64,000 bases of DNA from Prevotella sp. E15-22. GTDB taxonomy: Bacteria > Bacteroidota > Bacteroidia > Bacteroidales > Bacteroidaceae. Positions 47,174-54,441 of the stretch are shown here, in pieces. The stretch is from the NCBI RefSeq assembly GCF_023204875.1, contig NZ_CP096247.1, positions 2,232,001 to 2,296,000 of the forward strand, given 5' to 3'. The translations under genes and the position numbers were made by a program. The notes under the pieces were generated by a model that worked only from the letters and a program-made list of their open reading frames with translations, did not search any database and was not told where the DNA came from. The first letter of the stretch is position 1. Every line of letters starts with the position of its first letter.

Positions 47174-48724
47174 TTATCTTCTGGGAGCGCCAGGAGCACC
47201 ACCGCCGAAACCGCCAAAGCCGAAGCCCTGACTCTGAGGTGCCTTCTCTGGTTCGCCAAGGAACGAAGCCTCAGCATCCTTGTCGTTCAACTTAAAGACC
47301 ATGAACTTAGGACTCTTCTCTGTGCAAGGTGTCCACTGACCACCCTTAGGACCATTGGGGTCGCTATACTTCACGAAGTTGGTCCATGCGGTGAGCATCT
47401 TCTCAGAAAGATCCCAGTCGCCCTTGGTCCAAGGACGCCAGCAGTGCTTCAGACTCTTGAACACAAACCAAAGGTCGCTTGAGTGGAAAGCACCCTTCAG
47501 ACGCTGGGTGACCTCAGGATGTGAACCATCGTCGGGCAGAGGACGGGCAAACTGATAGGCCCAAGCCTTGCCACCCTTCTCGGCGCGTACCTTACAGAAC
47601 TCTGCAATATTAGGAGCCATGTTGCCCATATCGTTCAGGGTGAAGCCAATCATATAAGGCACATCGGCCAGGGTGCCCTGTCGTGTGGCATCATCAAAGC
47701 TCTTTTCGCTGACATAGCCATCAATCATTGGCATGAAACCCATACCCATGCGCATCATGCCACCCATGCCGCCCTGCTGACCAGCGCTGTTCACCTGACC
47801 ATAGAGAGTGGGCAAAGCAAAGACGGTCTCGGTAGATGCCTGACGCATCTTCTGCAGGTCGGTCATGCCGGCCCAGTCGAACATCTTCTTGGCATTGGCT
47901 TCAGCATCTTCGATAGAGCCGCCACTGTAGCGACCACCCATCATACCACCACCATTGGGATTGGGAATGCTGAGACCTTGGGCACTCATGATGACAGCCT
48001 TGTGGAACAGACCGCGAGCCAAAGGACTCTCGCAAAGGGTGCGCACGCTTCCTCCACCAGCACTCTGACCAAAGATGGTCACGTTATTGGGGTCGCCGCC
48101 AAACTGCTCAATATTCTTCTTAATCCACTTCAGCGCCTCAATCTGGTCGAGGATACCATAGTTACCTGAAACATGGTTGGGACTCTCTTCCTTCAAAGCA
48201 GGATGCGTAAGGAAGCCGAAGATACCCAGACGATAGTTGATGGTGACGAGTACCACATCCTTGGCACCCCACTCCTGTCCGTCGAACTCGGGCTCTGAAC
48301 CGAAGCCCTCGCGATAGCCACCACCATGAATCCAAAGGGCCACGGGCAGTTTTTTACCTACCTTGCCAGGCGCCTTGGTCCACACGTTCAGGTAAAGACA
48401 GTCTTCACTGAAAGCAGCCTCCTTGCCGTAGCCCCACTCGGTATAGTAGCCACCTGTATACTGGATGGCCTGGTAGCTGGGACGACCGAAGGTGTCGCAC
48501 ACCTTCACACCCTTCCAGGGTACAACGGGCTGCGGGGCTCTCCAACGGTTTTCCTTGATGGGAGGAGCAGCATAGGGAATGCCACGATAAACGAATACTT
48601 CAGGATGATCGTCGGCCAAGACGCCTTGCACCTGACCACCTTCAATGGTTAACACTGGATTGTTGTCTGCTGCCTGGGCAGACACTGCTAACATGAGCAG
48701 TAGAGGCAAAAATAGCTTTTTCAT
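47174..48724 (-). CDS. Secreted type-B carboxylesterase
   Basis: A 516-aa alpha/beta-hydrolase with signal peptide MKKLFLPLLLMLAVSAQAAD. Type-B features: FRGIPYA-like VYRGIPYAAPPIKENRWRAP, EDCLYLNVWTKAP, the oxyanion block ALWIHGGGYREGFGSEPEF, the nucleophile serine in VTIFGQSAGGGSVRTL near residue 219, and the histidine block GAFHSSDLWFVFKSL near the end. The last 20 residues are Gly-rich and end in APRR. A Gly/Met-rich insertion (GMGGMMRMGMGFMPMIDGYV) is present. It hydrolyses carboxyl esters, perhaps acetyl or feruloyl groups on plant polymers; this is inference from the surrounding glycosidases. Confidence 0.92.
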   Translation of the reverse strand: MKKLFLPLLLMLAVSAQAADNNPVLTIEGGQVQGVLADDHPEVFVYRGIPYAAPPIKENRWRAPQPVVPWKGVKVCDTFGRPSYQAIQYTGGYYTEWGYGKEAAFSEDCLYLNVWTKAPGKVGKKLPVALWIHGGGYREGFGSEPEFDGQEWGAKDVVLVTINYRLGIFGFLTHPALKEESPNHVSGNYGILDQIEALKWIKKNIEQFGGDPNNVTIFGQSAGGGSVRTLCESPLARGLFHKAVIMSAQGLSIPNPNGGGMMGGRYSGGSIEDAEANAKKMFDWAGMTDLQKMRQASTETVFALPTLYGQVNSAGQQGGMGGMMRMGMGFMPMIDGYVSEKSFDDATRQGTLADVPYMIGFTLNDMGNMAPNIAEFCKVRAEKGGKAWAYQFARPLPDDGSHPEVTQRLKGAFHSSDLWFVFKSLKHCWRPWTKGDWDLSEKMLTAWTNFVKYSDPNGPKGGQWTPCTEKSPKFMVFKLNDKDAEASFLGEPEKAPQSQGFGFGGFGGGAPGAPRR

Positions 48725-48808
48725 ACTAAGTTGTAATAATGCATATAGTTAAGGGGTTTCCTCGTTATTGTCTTGCATGACATTCGGCGTTTTTCCGAAC
48801 CTCGGGTG

Positions 48809-48840
48809 CAAAGATAAAAAGAATACTTGAAACTTCCAAG
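48809..48840 (-). promoter_or_regulatory. Promoter of the carboxylesterase gene
   Basis: Minus-strand CTTG (48840-48837), 20 bases, TATCTTTG (48816-48809). The leader is about 80 bases. The promoter lies just downstream of the small-RNA terminator described next. Confidence 0.6.
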
Positions 48841-48849
48841 CAATAGGAC

Positions 48850-48951
48850 AAAAAAATAAGTGCGACTCCGGACGGATTCGCACTTGCTTGGTGTTTTTGT
48901 GAAGTATATATAATTTAAGGTAGTATATTAAGTTGGATGTACCATCATTCT
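48850..48951 (-). ncRNA. Candidate ~100-nt small RNA with its own promoter and terminator
   Basis: A perfect promoter at 48958-48989 sets the start at about 48951. Reading left, the RNA has an unstructured, A/T-rich 5' part and ends in the stem AAGTGCGA / TCGCACTT (48858-48865 with 48878-48885) with an inner TCCG / CGGA pair, followed on the minus strand by a T7 run (48856-48850). No ORF longer than a few codons is present. It matches no RNA class I know. Confidence 0.6.
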
Positions 48952-48957
48952 ATGTGG

Positions 48958-48989
48958 CAAAGATAGATTTTTTTTCAATATCTTCCAAA
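48958..48989 (-). promoter_or_regulatory. Promoter of the small-RNA candidate
   Basis: Minus-strand TTTG (48989-48986), 20 bases, TATCTTTG (48965-48958): full consensus with no coding gene immediately downstream. Confidence 0.65.
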
Positions 48990-49176
48990 CGTTTTGCTAT
49001 ATTTTTTTCTACTTTTATGCAAAAAAATTGCTGTTTACGAACACAACAGCATCGGACATTCTGAAACTTCGTTATAAAGATGAAAAATATTTGTGCGTGA
49101 GAGGAATATTTCGTAAAATTGGAAGAATTAGCAAACCTTTGTAAATAAAGGCAGTCTGAGGGATTGAGAAAAATCG

Positions 49177-49230
49177 GGGTTACGAATAAGAGACCTTTCT
49201 AATTTCCTCATTCTGCTATGATTTGCGTAT
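49177..49230. repeat. Left boundary repeat of the island (att-like)
   Basis: Begins GGGTTACGAATAAGAGACCT and ends CTGCTATGATTTGCGTAT. The first 15 bases equal the right copy, and the two ends (GGGTTACGAATAAGA, TGATTTGC) are well conserved while the middle varies. Confidence 0.55.
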
Positions 49231-49239
49231 CAAAGAACT

Positions 49240-49283
49240 CCCGACGCTGAGCCACCAGCCTGTTTCAATGGCTCGTTGTCGGG
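49240..49283 (-). ncRNA. Structured RNA start: symmetrical hairpin directly after a promoter
   Basis: CCCGAC/GTCGGG (49240-49245 with 49278-49283) and GAGCCA/TGGCTC (49249-49254 with 49269-49274) form a two-part stem with a 3x3 internal loop and a 14-base terminal loop. A perfect promoter lies just upstream on the minus strand, so the RNA 5' end would be this hairpin. The 3' end is unknown; the first T-run terminator on this strand is at 48850. Confidence 0.5.
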
Positions 49284-49285
49284 GA

Positions 49286-49317
49286 CAAAGGTAATGCTTT
49301 TATTTGGAATCACCAAA
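49286..49317 (-). promoter_or_regulatory. Promoter inside the 3' flank of abiF
   Basis: Minus-strand TTTG (49317-49314), 20 bases, TACCTTTG (49293-49286). It lies 27 bases past the abiF stop and drives no ORF. Confidence 0.65.
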
Positions 49318-49343
49318 TCTTATACACACAAATTAACGCGATT

Positions 49344-50267
49344 TTACCGCCATATCGGCTCCTTACGCCAGTCGCCTGTAAATCCGTATTTGTAATAGGG
49401 AATGCTTGCACTGTTATCAATTAAGGCAAGTAGTTTCTCCTTTATCTGGTTGTCTGGATACACGGCATTGCAGAGATAGAGCATAGCGGTAATGACACCA
49501 TACGGTTTCTTCTTCTGATTGTCTGTCAAAGGATTCTGCAACCACTTGTCTCGATGACCTTTGGGATTGGTCACTTGTTTGGCAAGGCTTCTGTTCCAGA
49601 GGCGTGAGTGGTGGGCTATGATGTTACGAAGCACTGAAATAGCCTCCAACCAACTTGATAACTCCTTTGCAGAATACAGTCCGAAGTCGTTGGCAATGGC
49701 AGCACGCTCAGGCAACTGGCTCTTCAAGTTTTTGTACATCTTCGAGAGTGTTCCGAAGGTTGCGCTTTCGAGTATCATCCATGCATCAGGATTATCTCCC
49801 TCCATTGACTCCCAATCCCAATTGGAGTGCTCTGCAATATACTCTTTGGCAAATGGCTCGGTGCTGCGGTCAAACTCATACTTGAGGTCAAGCACGAACT
49901 CCTCATAATAGTCTGACCGTTCAAAGAGAGAAGCATCCAAATACCAAAGTCCACTATCCTTTGCCTGTGAAAGATGATTGATAATCTTAGCCCTAAGTGC
50001 CACCTCAATAATCTCAATGGCATCAAAGAGTATAAGCCGAAGACTGCGGTCAAAGTTGTATCGGGCTATCACATTGTCAAACAATGCACCATCCTTGAAG
50101 TCGTGCTCTGTTTCCTCGTCTCGCATATCCGTCCAATAGTATTTCAGACGGAAGTAACTGATGTGCGCCAAACACTGCTTGGCATCCTCTTCATTGCTGA
50201 ACGCCATTCCCCTTGAACGGAGTAGGCGGATTTGCTCATCTATTGTTCGTGGTTTCTGATTGCTCAT
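49344..50267 (-). CDS. abiF: AbiF-type abortive infection protein (Abi_2 family, HEPN)
   Basis: A 307-aa protein of the Abi_2/AbiD-AbiF family. The N-terminal block is IDEQIRLLRSRGMAFSNEED then LAHISYFRLKYYW; the family core RYNFDRSLRLILFDAIEIIE is followed by VALRAKIINHLS, and GTLSKMYKNLKSQLP precedes the active-site helix. The HEPN ribonuclease motif RX4H is intact: Arg214 to His219 in SVLRNIIAHHSRLWNRSL. A second R/H pair (Arg92...His98) lies in the ALRAKIINH helix. HEPN Abi proteins are thought to cut RNA and stop growth on phage infection. The gene has its own promoter (50377-50408) and a structured leader RNA ending just before its ATG, so it is best seen as a protein-RNA pair. Family level is certain; phage activity is inference. 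Confidence 0.9.
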   Translation of the reverse strand: MSNQKPRTIDEQIRLLRSRGMAFSNEEDAKQCLAHISYFRLKYYWTDMRDEETEHDFKDGALFDNVIARYNFDRSLRLILFDAIEIIEVALRAKIINHLSQAKDSGLWYLDASLFERSDYYEEFVLDLKYEFDRSTEPFAKEYIAEHSNWDWESMEGDNPDAWMILESATFGTLSKMYKNLKSQLPERAAIANDFGLYSAKELSSWLEAISVLRNIIAHHSRLWNRSLAKQVTNPKGHRDKWLQNPLTDNQKKKPYGVITAMLYLCNAVYPDNQIKEKLLALIDNSASIPYYKYGFTGDWRKEPIWR

Positions 50268-50277
50268 TGCTTTCTAA

Positions 50278-50370
50278 ATAAAAAGGTGACCCGCCAGCAG
50301 ATCTACGGGATGCCGACGGGTTCTGTTATCGTTTGATTCGGACTGTCTTATCCGAGAATCTACTTAATTT
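50278..50370 (-). ncRNA. abiF-associated structured RNA (leader/antitoxin candidate)
   Basis: Between the promoter and the abiF ATG the minus strand carries two hairpins. The first pairs TCCG(AG)AATC with GATTCGGA (50335-50342 with 50351-50360) around an 8-base loop. The second pairs ACCCG with CGGGT (50289-50293 with 50317-50321), extended by inner G-C pairs (297-299 with 311-313), and is followed by CACC and T5, like a leaky terminator. The region has no ORF. It sits in the position of the structured RNA known from other abiF genes. Confidence 0.7.
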
Positions 50371-50376
50371 CGTGGG

Positions 50377-50408
50377 CAAAAATAACATAAATTTTTGAAT
50401 TATGCAAG
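50377..50408 (-). promoter_or_regulatory. Promoter of the abiF RNA and abiF
   Basis: Minus-strand CTTG (50408-50405), 20 bases, TATTTTTG (50384-50377). It would start transcription near 50371, about 100 bases before the abiF ATG. Confidence 0.68.
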
Positions 50409-50512
50409 ATTTTCATCGGTTTTTTGAAGAAACAGCATCGAATATGCTATTTTTTTTGTATTTTTGCAGCGTGTTTCATAAGAGACTCATTTTACAGAAG
50501 AAATAAGTAACA

Positions 50513-50683
50513 ATGGACAGTTTGACTAAGTTTCTGTTGGTGATTATTGCATTGATATTTGGGGACTCTGGTAATGATTGTGGATGGGCAGCGATTGTTA
50601 TGTCATATAGTATTGTTGTTGGACTTATGCTTCTAACAAGGGAAACCGTAATCCTTAATCAGTTCCCAAATCAAACATTTTAA
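50513..50683 (+). CDS. 56-aa membrane protein, divergent from abiF
   Basis: ATG at 50513 gives MDSLTKFLLVIIALIFGDSG, then NDCGWAAIVMSYSIVVGLML and a polar end LTRETVILNQFPNQTF. There are two hydrophobic helices with a short acidic loop. A -7 box TATTTTTG lies at 50459-50466, although no good upstream element is present. It ends 8 bases before the lipoprotein gene, so the two are probably one transcript. No family recognised. Confidence 0.55.
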   Translation: MDSLTKFLLVIIALIFGDSGNDCGWAAIVMSYSIVVGLMLLTRETVILNQFPNQTF

Positions 50684-50691
50684 TTTGTAAT

Positions 50692-51327
50692 ATGAAGAAA
50701 GTTTTATACCTATTAACATTGTGCATAGTGATAGTTTCATGCAAGAGTGGGTCCCAGAAAAGAGTCGAGAAAATTAGGCTTGACCTTCAAGCAGAAAAGG
50801 AAAGAATAAAGGCAGAAAAAGATTCTATCTGGATAGAAGATTCTCTTAAATTCTCAGAAGCGTCTAAGGTCTTGTATGAGAAAGAAGGTGATCATATTAT
50901 TAATAATTTCTATTTTGGAATGTCGCATGAGGATTTTGACAGCGCCGTAGTTGACTTGTCAAAAACTGCTTCAGGTTTGATAAAAATAGGCAATCAGGAC
51001 TTCGTTATTAAATACAAAGACTTTTACGAGAATAGACTTTATCAGTTTGTGTTATTTTCTGCAAACACATGGACAAGGTATTATTATACTGATTGTTTCG
51101 AATATGATGATATTGACGGTGACGATGATGGCTCTGAAAAAGTAGAAGCCGTCAGAAATGAATTAATAAAAAGATTTGGAGCGCCTAATAATGGAGATAA
51201 TTGGTTTTTCCTAAATAAAAATGTTTCTGTGAAGGCAACTTCTGTAGATGAAAGAACCGAAGGCCTTCTTAGAACAGAAAGATGGGCTGTTGTAGTCTCA
51301 TTCAATAATCCTCTTATATACAGATAA
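50692..51327 (+). CDS. Lipoprotein of unknown function
   Basis: A 211-aa protein starting MKKVLYLLTLCIVIVSCKSG; the VIVSC lipobox would place a lipid on Cys17 after signal peptidase II. A charged helical region (RLDLQAEKERIKAEKDSIWI) forms a likely coiled coil to residue ~60, followed by a mixed alpha/beta domain with an acidic strip (DDIDGDDDGSE). Codons are A/T-rich (AAA, AGA, TTA), unlike the core genes nearby, in keeping with the island. No family recognised. It follows the 56-aa membrane protein by 8 bases. Confidence 0.68.
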   Translation: MKKVLYLLTLCIVIVSCKSGSQKRVEKIRLDLQAEKERIKAEKDSIWIEDSLKFSEASKVLYEKEGDHIINNFYFGMSHEDFDSAVVDLSKTASGLIKIGNQDFVIKYKDFYENRLYQFVLFSANTWTRYYYTDCFEYDDIDGDDDGSEKVEAVRNELIKRFGAPNNGDNWFFLNKNVSVKATSVDERTEGLLRTERWAVVVSFNNPLIYR

Positions 51328-51411
51328 TGGTTTTCAAAATAGTTAGAAATTTGCACTAAAATTTGAAATCTAAAGTTCGGAAATTGCACTTATCTCATCA
51401 GGGATTCGCTA

Positions 51412-51863
51412 TTAACATTTACAGATATCGATTATTAGGGCAATTAGGGTTATTAGCATCGAAAAGACAGCAATAACAAATGCCCATTTGGCAAACCTTC
51501 TATTTTGTTTTGCATAATACAAATTTGCTGCTGTTGCGTGAAATGATTGGTTTTTATAAGCATATTTACCATCTTCTGTTAGAGTATAAAGAACTTTGTT
51601 GTCTTCATTTTTTTTGCTTCAAGTAATCCCATCCAATTCATAAATAACAAATTAAGTTCGACCTGTGCAATAGTCATATTACTTTCAGTGTCAAAGTTTG
51701 AAAAATTCTCAAAAAAGACTGCTGATATTTCCTTTCCATCAACCCACTCCTTCTTTTCAAAATAAAGCTTATAAATCATTATTTCAATTGCACAACTAAT
51801 AAAATAATATCGAGTTCTATATTCTAATAGAATCTCACCCTCTTCTTTGTATTCTTTCTCCAT
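51412..51863 (-). pseudogene. Membrane protein gene with a one-base frameshift in an A8 run
   Basis: The ATG at 51863 gives MEKEYKEEGEILLEYRTRYY and reads through to GLLEAKKM, then ends at TAA 51579. At the A8 run (minus strand; T8 at 51608-51615 on the plus strand), adding one A, or shifting the frame by -1, restores a second open frame: KKNEDNKVLYTLTEDGKYAY, then KNQSFHATAANLYYAKQNRR and a C-terminal helix FAKWAFVIAVFSMLITLIAL, stopping at 51412. The restored protein is about 150 aa with a C-terminal membrane anchor. So this is either a decayed gene, a phase-variable gene or a sequencing slip. I recognise no family. Confidence 0.65.
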
Positions 51864-51978
51864 ATTTGTTATATAATTAGGTCGTTGTCGTTTCTTCTTT
51901 TCCCAATGGGACGTAGCAAGGCCAGTGTTACACATTTGTGTTCCAATCCGTGCTATGTTACCCTTATGATGTCCAGTT

Positions 51979-52092
51979 GATTCCACTTGATAATAAGCGG
52001 GAAACGCTCAGAGTGACGGAGACTGTCGATTTCAATGTCTACGTCAAGTTCGGGTCACTCATGGCTTCGCAGCCACTTGGAATACTGGAATC
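51979..52092 (-). ncRNA. Structured RNA candidate upstream of the frameshifted gene
   Basis: Multi-branch pairing potential over 114 bases: GATTCCA / TGGAATC (51979-51985 with 52086-52092), GAGTGAC / GTCACTC (52011-52017 with 52054-52060), GGCT-tcgc-AGCC (52063-52074), with an alternative inner stem GACG-AGAC with GTCT-CGTC. A minus-strand -7 box TAAATTTG lies at 52122-52115, with no clean upstream element. No ORF spans the region. It matches no RNA family I know. Confidence 0.45.
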
Positions 52093-52242
52093 ATAATCAC
52101 TTGTTATTCGGGTGCAAATTTACAAAAAGTTTCCAAGATGACAGGCATTCCATAAGGAAAAAATGCAAAAATGGGATCTATAAGCCCAAGTAGGAACAAA
52201 AAGAAGGGAGCAATTTATAAAAATCTCGTACCTTTTACCAGT

Positions 52243-52512
52243 TTAACGTCGACTTCCTCTCTGTTGTTCTTGCCTTATTAAGAACTTTTCCTTGAACCAA
52301 TGAGCAATGGGTGTTTGGTTGATACGTAGGAACAAGTTTTGTTTCTCGTCCATGATCACTTGTGCCGTGATGTTATTGGCAAGTACATTACGCCTATACT
52401 CGTTTGAGTGAAGCCATCCACGATAATTGATAGTCTGCCCGTGTAGCAGTCTGTCTGCCTGTTTCTTTCCCTTGCATAAATCTTCCCTGCGTAACCATAC
52501 AATGGTTATCAT
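52243..52512 (-). CDS. Small basic protein of the island, unrecognised
   Basis: An 89-aa frame starting MITIVWLRREDLCKGKKQAD and ending KFLIRQEQQRGSRR. It is basic, without a signal peptide or membrane helix. The middle (LLHGQTINYRGWLHSNEYRR) has a faint look of the DUF3945-type repeats in mobilisation proteins of Bacteroides elements, so it may be a leftover of a larger gene; this is weak. It lies between the structured RNA candidate and an octamer repeat, with the same orientation as the integrase. Confidence 0.4.
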   Translation of the reverse strand: MITIVWLRREDLCKGKKQADRLLHGQTINYRGWLHSNEYRRNVLANNITAQVIMDEKQNLFLRINQTPIAHWFKEKFLIRQEQQRGSRR

Positions 52513-52752
52513 GCATTGAAAATGTATTGAGCTTTTAATATCCTTCTTGCCAACTTCGGAGGCAATTCCTTTTGAGTTACTTGAACCGTTTCGAGTAACT
52601 CAAAAGACATCTTGCTATGTTCATTCGAAAATAAAATTCACATAGAGAGCCCAGTTTCTTTCGTTTATTGGTTATGAAAGTAGTATATTGATAAAACGTT
52701 TAATCAACAAATCAATCAATCGGTAGTTCTATCAATCATGCAATTATTAGAA

Positions 52753-52810
52753 GGTACGTTGGATTGTTAGAACGTTAGTACGTTCCAGCGTTAGAGCGTT
52801 CCAACGTACC
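52753..52810. repeat. Nested inverted repeat built of 8-bp units
   Basis: Outer arms GGTACGTTGGA and TCCAACGTACC (52753-52763 with 52800-52810) pair perfectly; an inner GAACGT / ACGTTC pair lies at 52770-52785. From 52766 the sequence reads in 8-base steps (GTTAGAAC, GTTAGTAC, GTTCCAGC, GTTAGAGC, GTTCCAAC). It is 26 bases downstream of the 123-aa gene's stop, on the edge of a 320-base stretch with no gene. Confidence 0.75.
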
Positions 52811-52835
52811 ATCTTTTGCAAGAACCGTTTTTTGA

Positions 52836-53207
52836 CTAACTTGTTATGCCATTGATTGCTGTTAGTATCACCTCAAACGGCTTGTGGTCACGGCTGATTC
52901 GCTCCATCAGTCCCCTGCGGACTTCCCTTGCCTGATAGGTGTTAAGGCGAAAGGCAAGCAAAAGAACGACCTCCATATTATATACGGTGACATATAGGTT
53001 GTCTCTCTTCTTGATAGTTTTCTCTGCCTCGTATGGCTTAATGAGTTCCTCTTTGTAGAGGGCTTTGATGATGTTTCTCAACTTGGGGATGAACACTCCG
53101 AACAAGTCCACCAGTTCGGACTCGCTCATCCAAATCTCTCCACTCGGTATAGTCAGTTCTGTGTACTCACTATACTCACTCCACTTGATGATATTTCTCT
53201 CTTCCAT
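52836..53207 (-). CDS. 123-aa integrase-linked protein with RhuM-like N-terminus
   Basis: Starts MEERNIIKWSEYSEYTELTI. The segment GEIWMSESELVDLFGVFIPK recalls the DNA-binding-like N-terminus of RhuM/virulence proteins, and a helical part (LRNIIKALYKEELIKPYEAE, then VYNMEVVLLLAFRLNTYQAR) follows. Such small genes often sit directly behind tyrosine integrases in Bacteroidales elements; here the gap is 4 bases. The C-terminus is short compared with full RhuM. A role in regulating excision is a guess. Confidence 0.55.
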   Translation of the reverse strand: MEERNIIKWSEYSEYTELTIPSGEIWMSESELVDLFGVFIPKLRNIIKALYKEELIKPYEAEKTIKKRDNLYVTVYNMEVVLLLAFRLNTYQAREVRRGLMERISRDHKPFEVILTAINGITS

Positions 53208-53211
53208 GTCT

Positions 53212-54441
53212 CTATGCTATTTTGATATTGTTGAATGATGCGTTTAACTTATTACCCAGCATCGTCAGGTCGTTGTCTAACTTCTGCGTTGTGATGCGAG
53301 CGTAAATCTGTGTCGTGACGATATTGGTGTGCCCCAATACTCGGCTCACGCTCTCAATGGGCATCCCATTGGTTAGAGCCATCGTAGCGAATCCATGCCT
53401 TGCGCAGTGAGCCGAAATGGGCTTGTCAATGCTACACTCCTTCATTACTGGCTTCAACTTCTTGCAGACACTCCAATAGTTGACCTCGCCAAAGACTGAT
53501 TTCGGATTCTCCTTTGGGTAGTCACGGTAACGCTCGATAATTTTCAGGGGAACTTCCAGCAGTTTCGCTTGATAGGGTACTCCCGTTTTATGACGCTTGC
53601 CGACAATCCATTTCTCACCATTCACTTCAACGATGTTGTCAGTAGTCAGTTCCTTCAAGTCCACGAAAGAAAGGGCGGTGAAGTTCATGAACACGAACAG
53701 GTCACGGACAAAGGCAAGATTAGCATCCGCAAACTCATGTGCCATCACCGTCTTCAGTTCTTCTTCTGTCAGAAACGGGCGTTCCTTGCATTTGGGGCTG
53801 ATGTGGAACTGCGCGAACACGTTGCGCTGAATTTTGCCGTTGTCGTGTGCTCTGCCTACGACACCTTTCAGATGCATACACGACAGCCAGATGGTGGACT
53901 TGGCTAAGTGGCGGTCATTGGCAAGGTACACCGCAAACTCCTTGATGAAGTCGGGTGTTAGTTCCTGCATGGATATGTCCGAACGCCTGTAGTACATCTG
54001 TAGAAAGTCGGCCACGTAGTTTCTCGACCTCATTTGCAGTTTGTATGTTCCCAAAGCCCTGTCCTTGCCGACACGTCACTTCAGACTCTCACAATCCTTG
54101 TCAAAGGCACGAAGCAGTGTCTCATACTCACTGCCGAAGCCTTGAAAGGAGTTGCGCACCATCTCAGCCGTAACAAATGCCTCACGGTCTGACAAGTGCT
54201 GGTAGTGTTTGATAATCTGTGCCTTGATGTTGTCAAGGTCGCGGTTCAAGTCCAGTGCCTCCCTCGTTCTGGCTTTGGCGCAGTTGCCCTTGGCATCCCA
54301 TAGTGATAACGGGATGCTGCGCTTACAACTGAACTGGCTCTGTGTGCCGTTGATGGTGATTCTGCCCATCACTGGCACGATACCGTCCTTCACCTTACTC
54401 TTGTTCGCGTAGAACAAAACAGAAAATGTTGCTCTTCTCAT
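53212..54441 (-). pseudogene. Tyrosine-type site-specific integrase interrupted by one in-frame TGA
   Basis: The ATG at 54441 opens an arm-binding domain (MRRATFSVLFYANKSKVKDG) that ends at a TGA (54078-54076). Seven codons later, in the same frame, the SAM-like and catalytic domains continue (GTYKLQMRSRNYVADFLQMY) to 53212. Together this is 409 codons, the normal length of a Bacteroidales integrase. Catalytic residues are present: Arg in FVFMNFTALSFVDLKEL (altered context; the usual ARxxE is TALSFVDL here), HxxR in SAHCARHGFATMALTNG, and the tyrosine in LGHTNIVTTQIYARI. With the TGA the protein should be inactive unless read through or restarted at a TTG at 54054. The gene is oriented away from the right boundary repeat. 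Confidence 0.8.

Noticed and set aside
48850..48951. 6S RNA or tmRNA
   Set aside because: Too short, without the central bubble of 6S RNA or the tRNA-like ends and tag frame of tmRNA.
49177..49283. Integron attC site or retron ncRNA
   Set aside because: No integron integrase, no R''/R' core sites, and no reverse transcriptase nearby.
53554..53907. Plus-strand ORFs opposite the integrase
   Set aside because: Shadow frames without their own promoter or recognisable domains.
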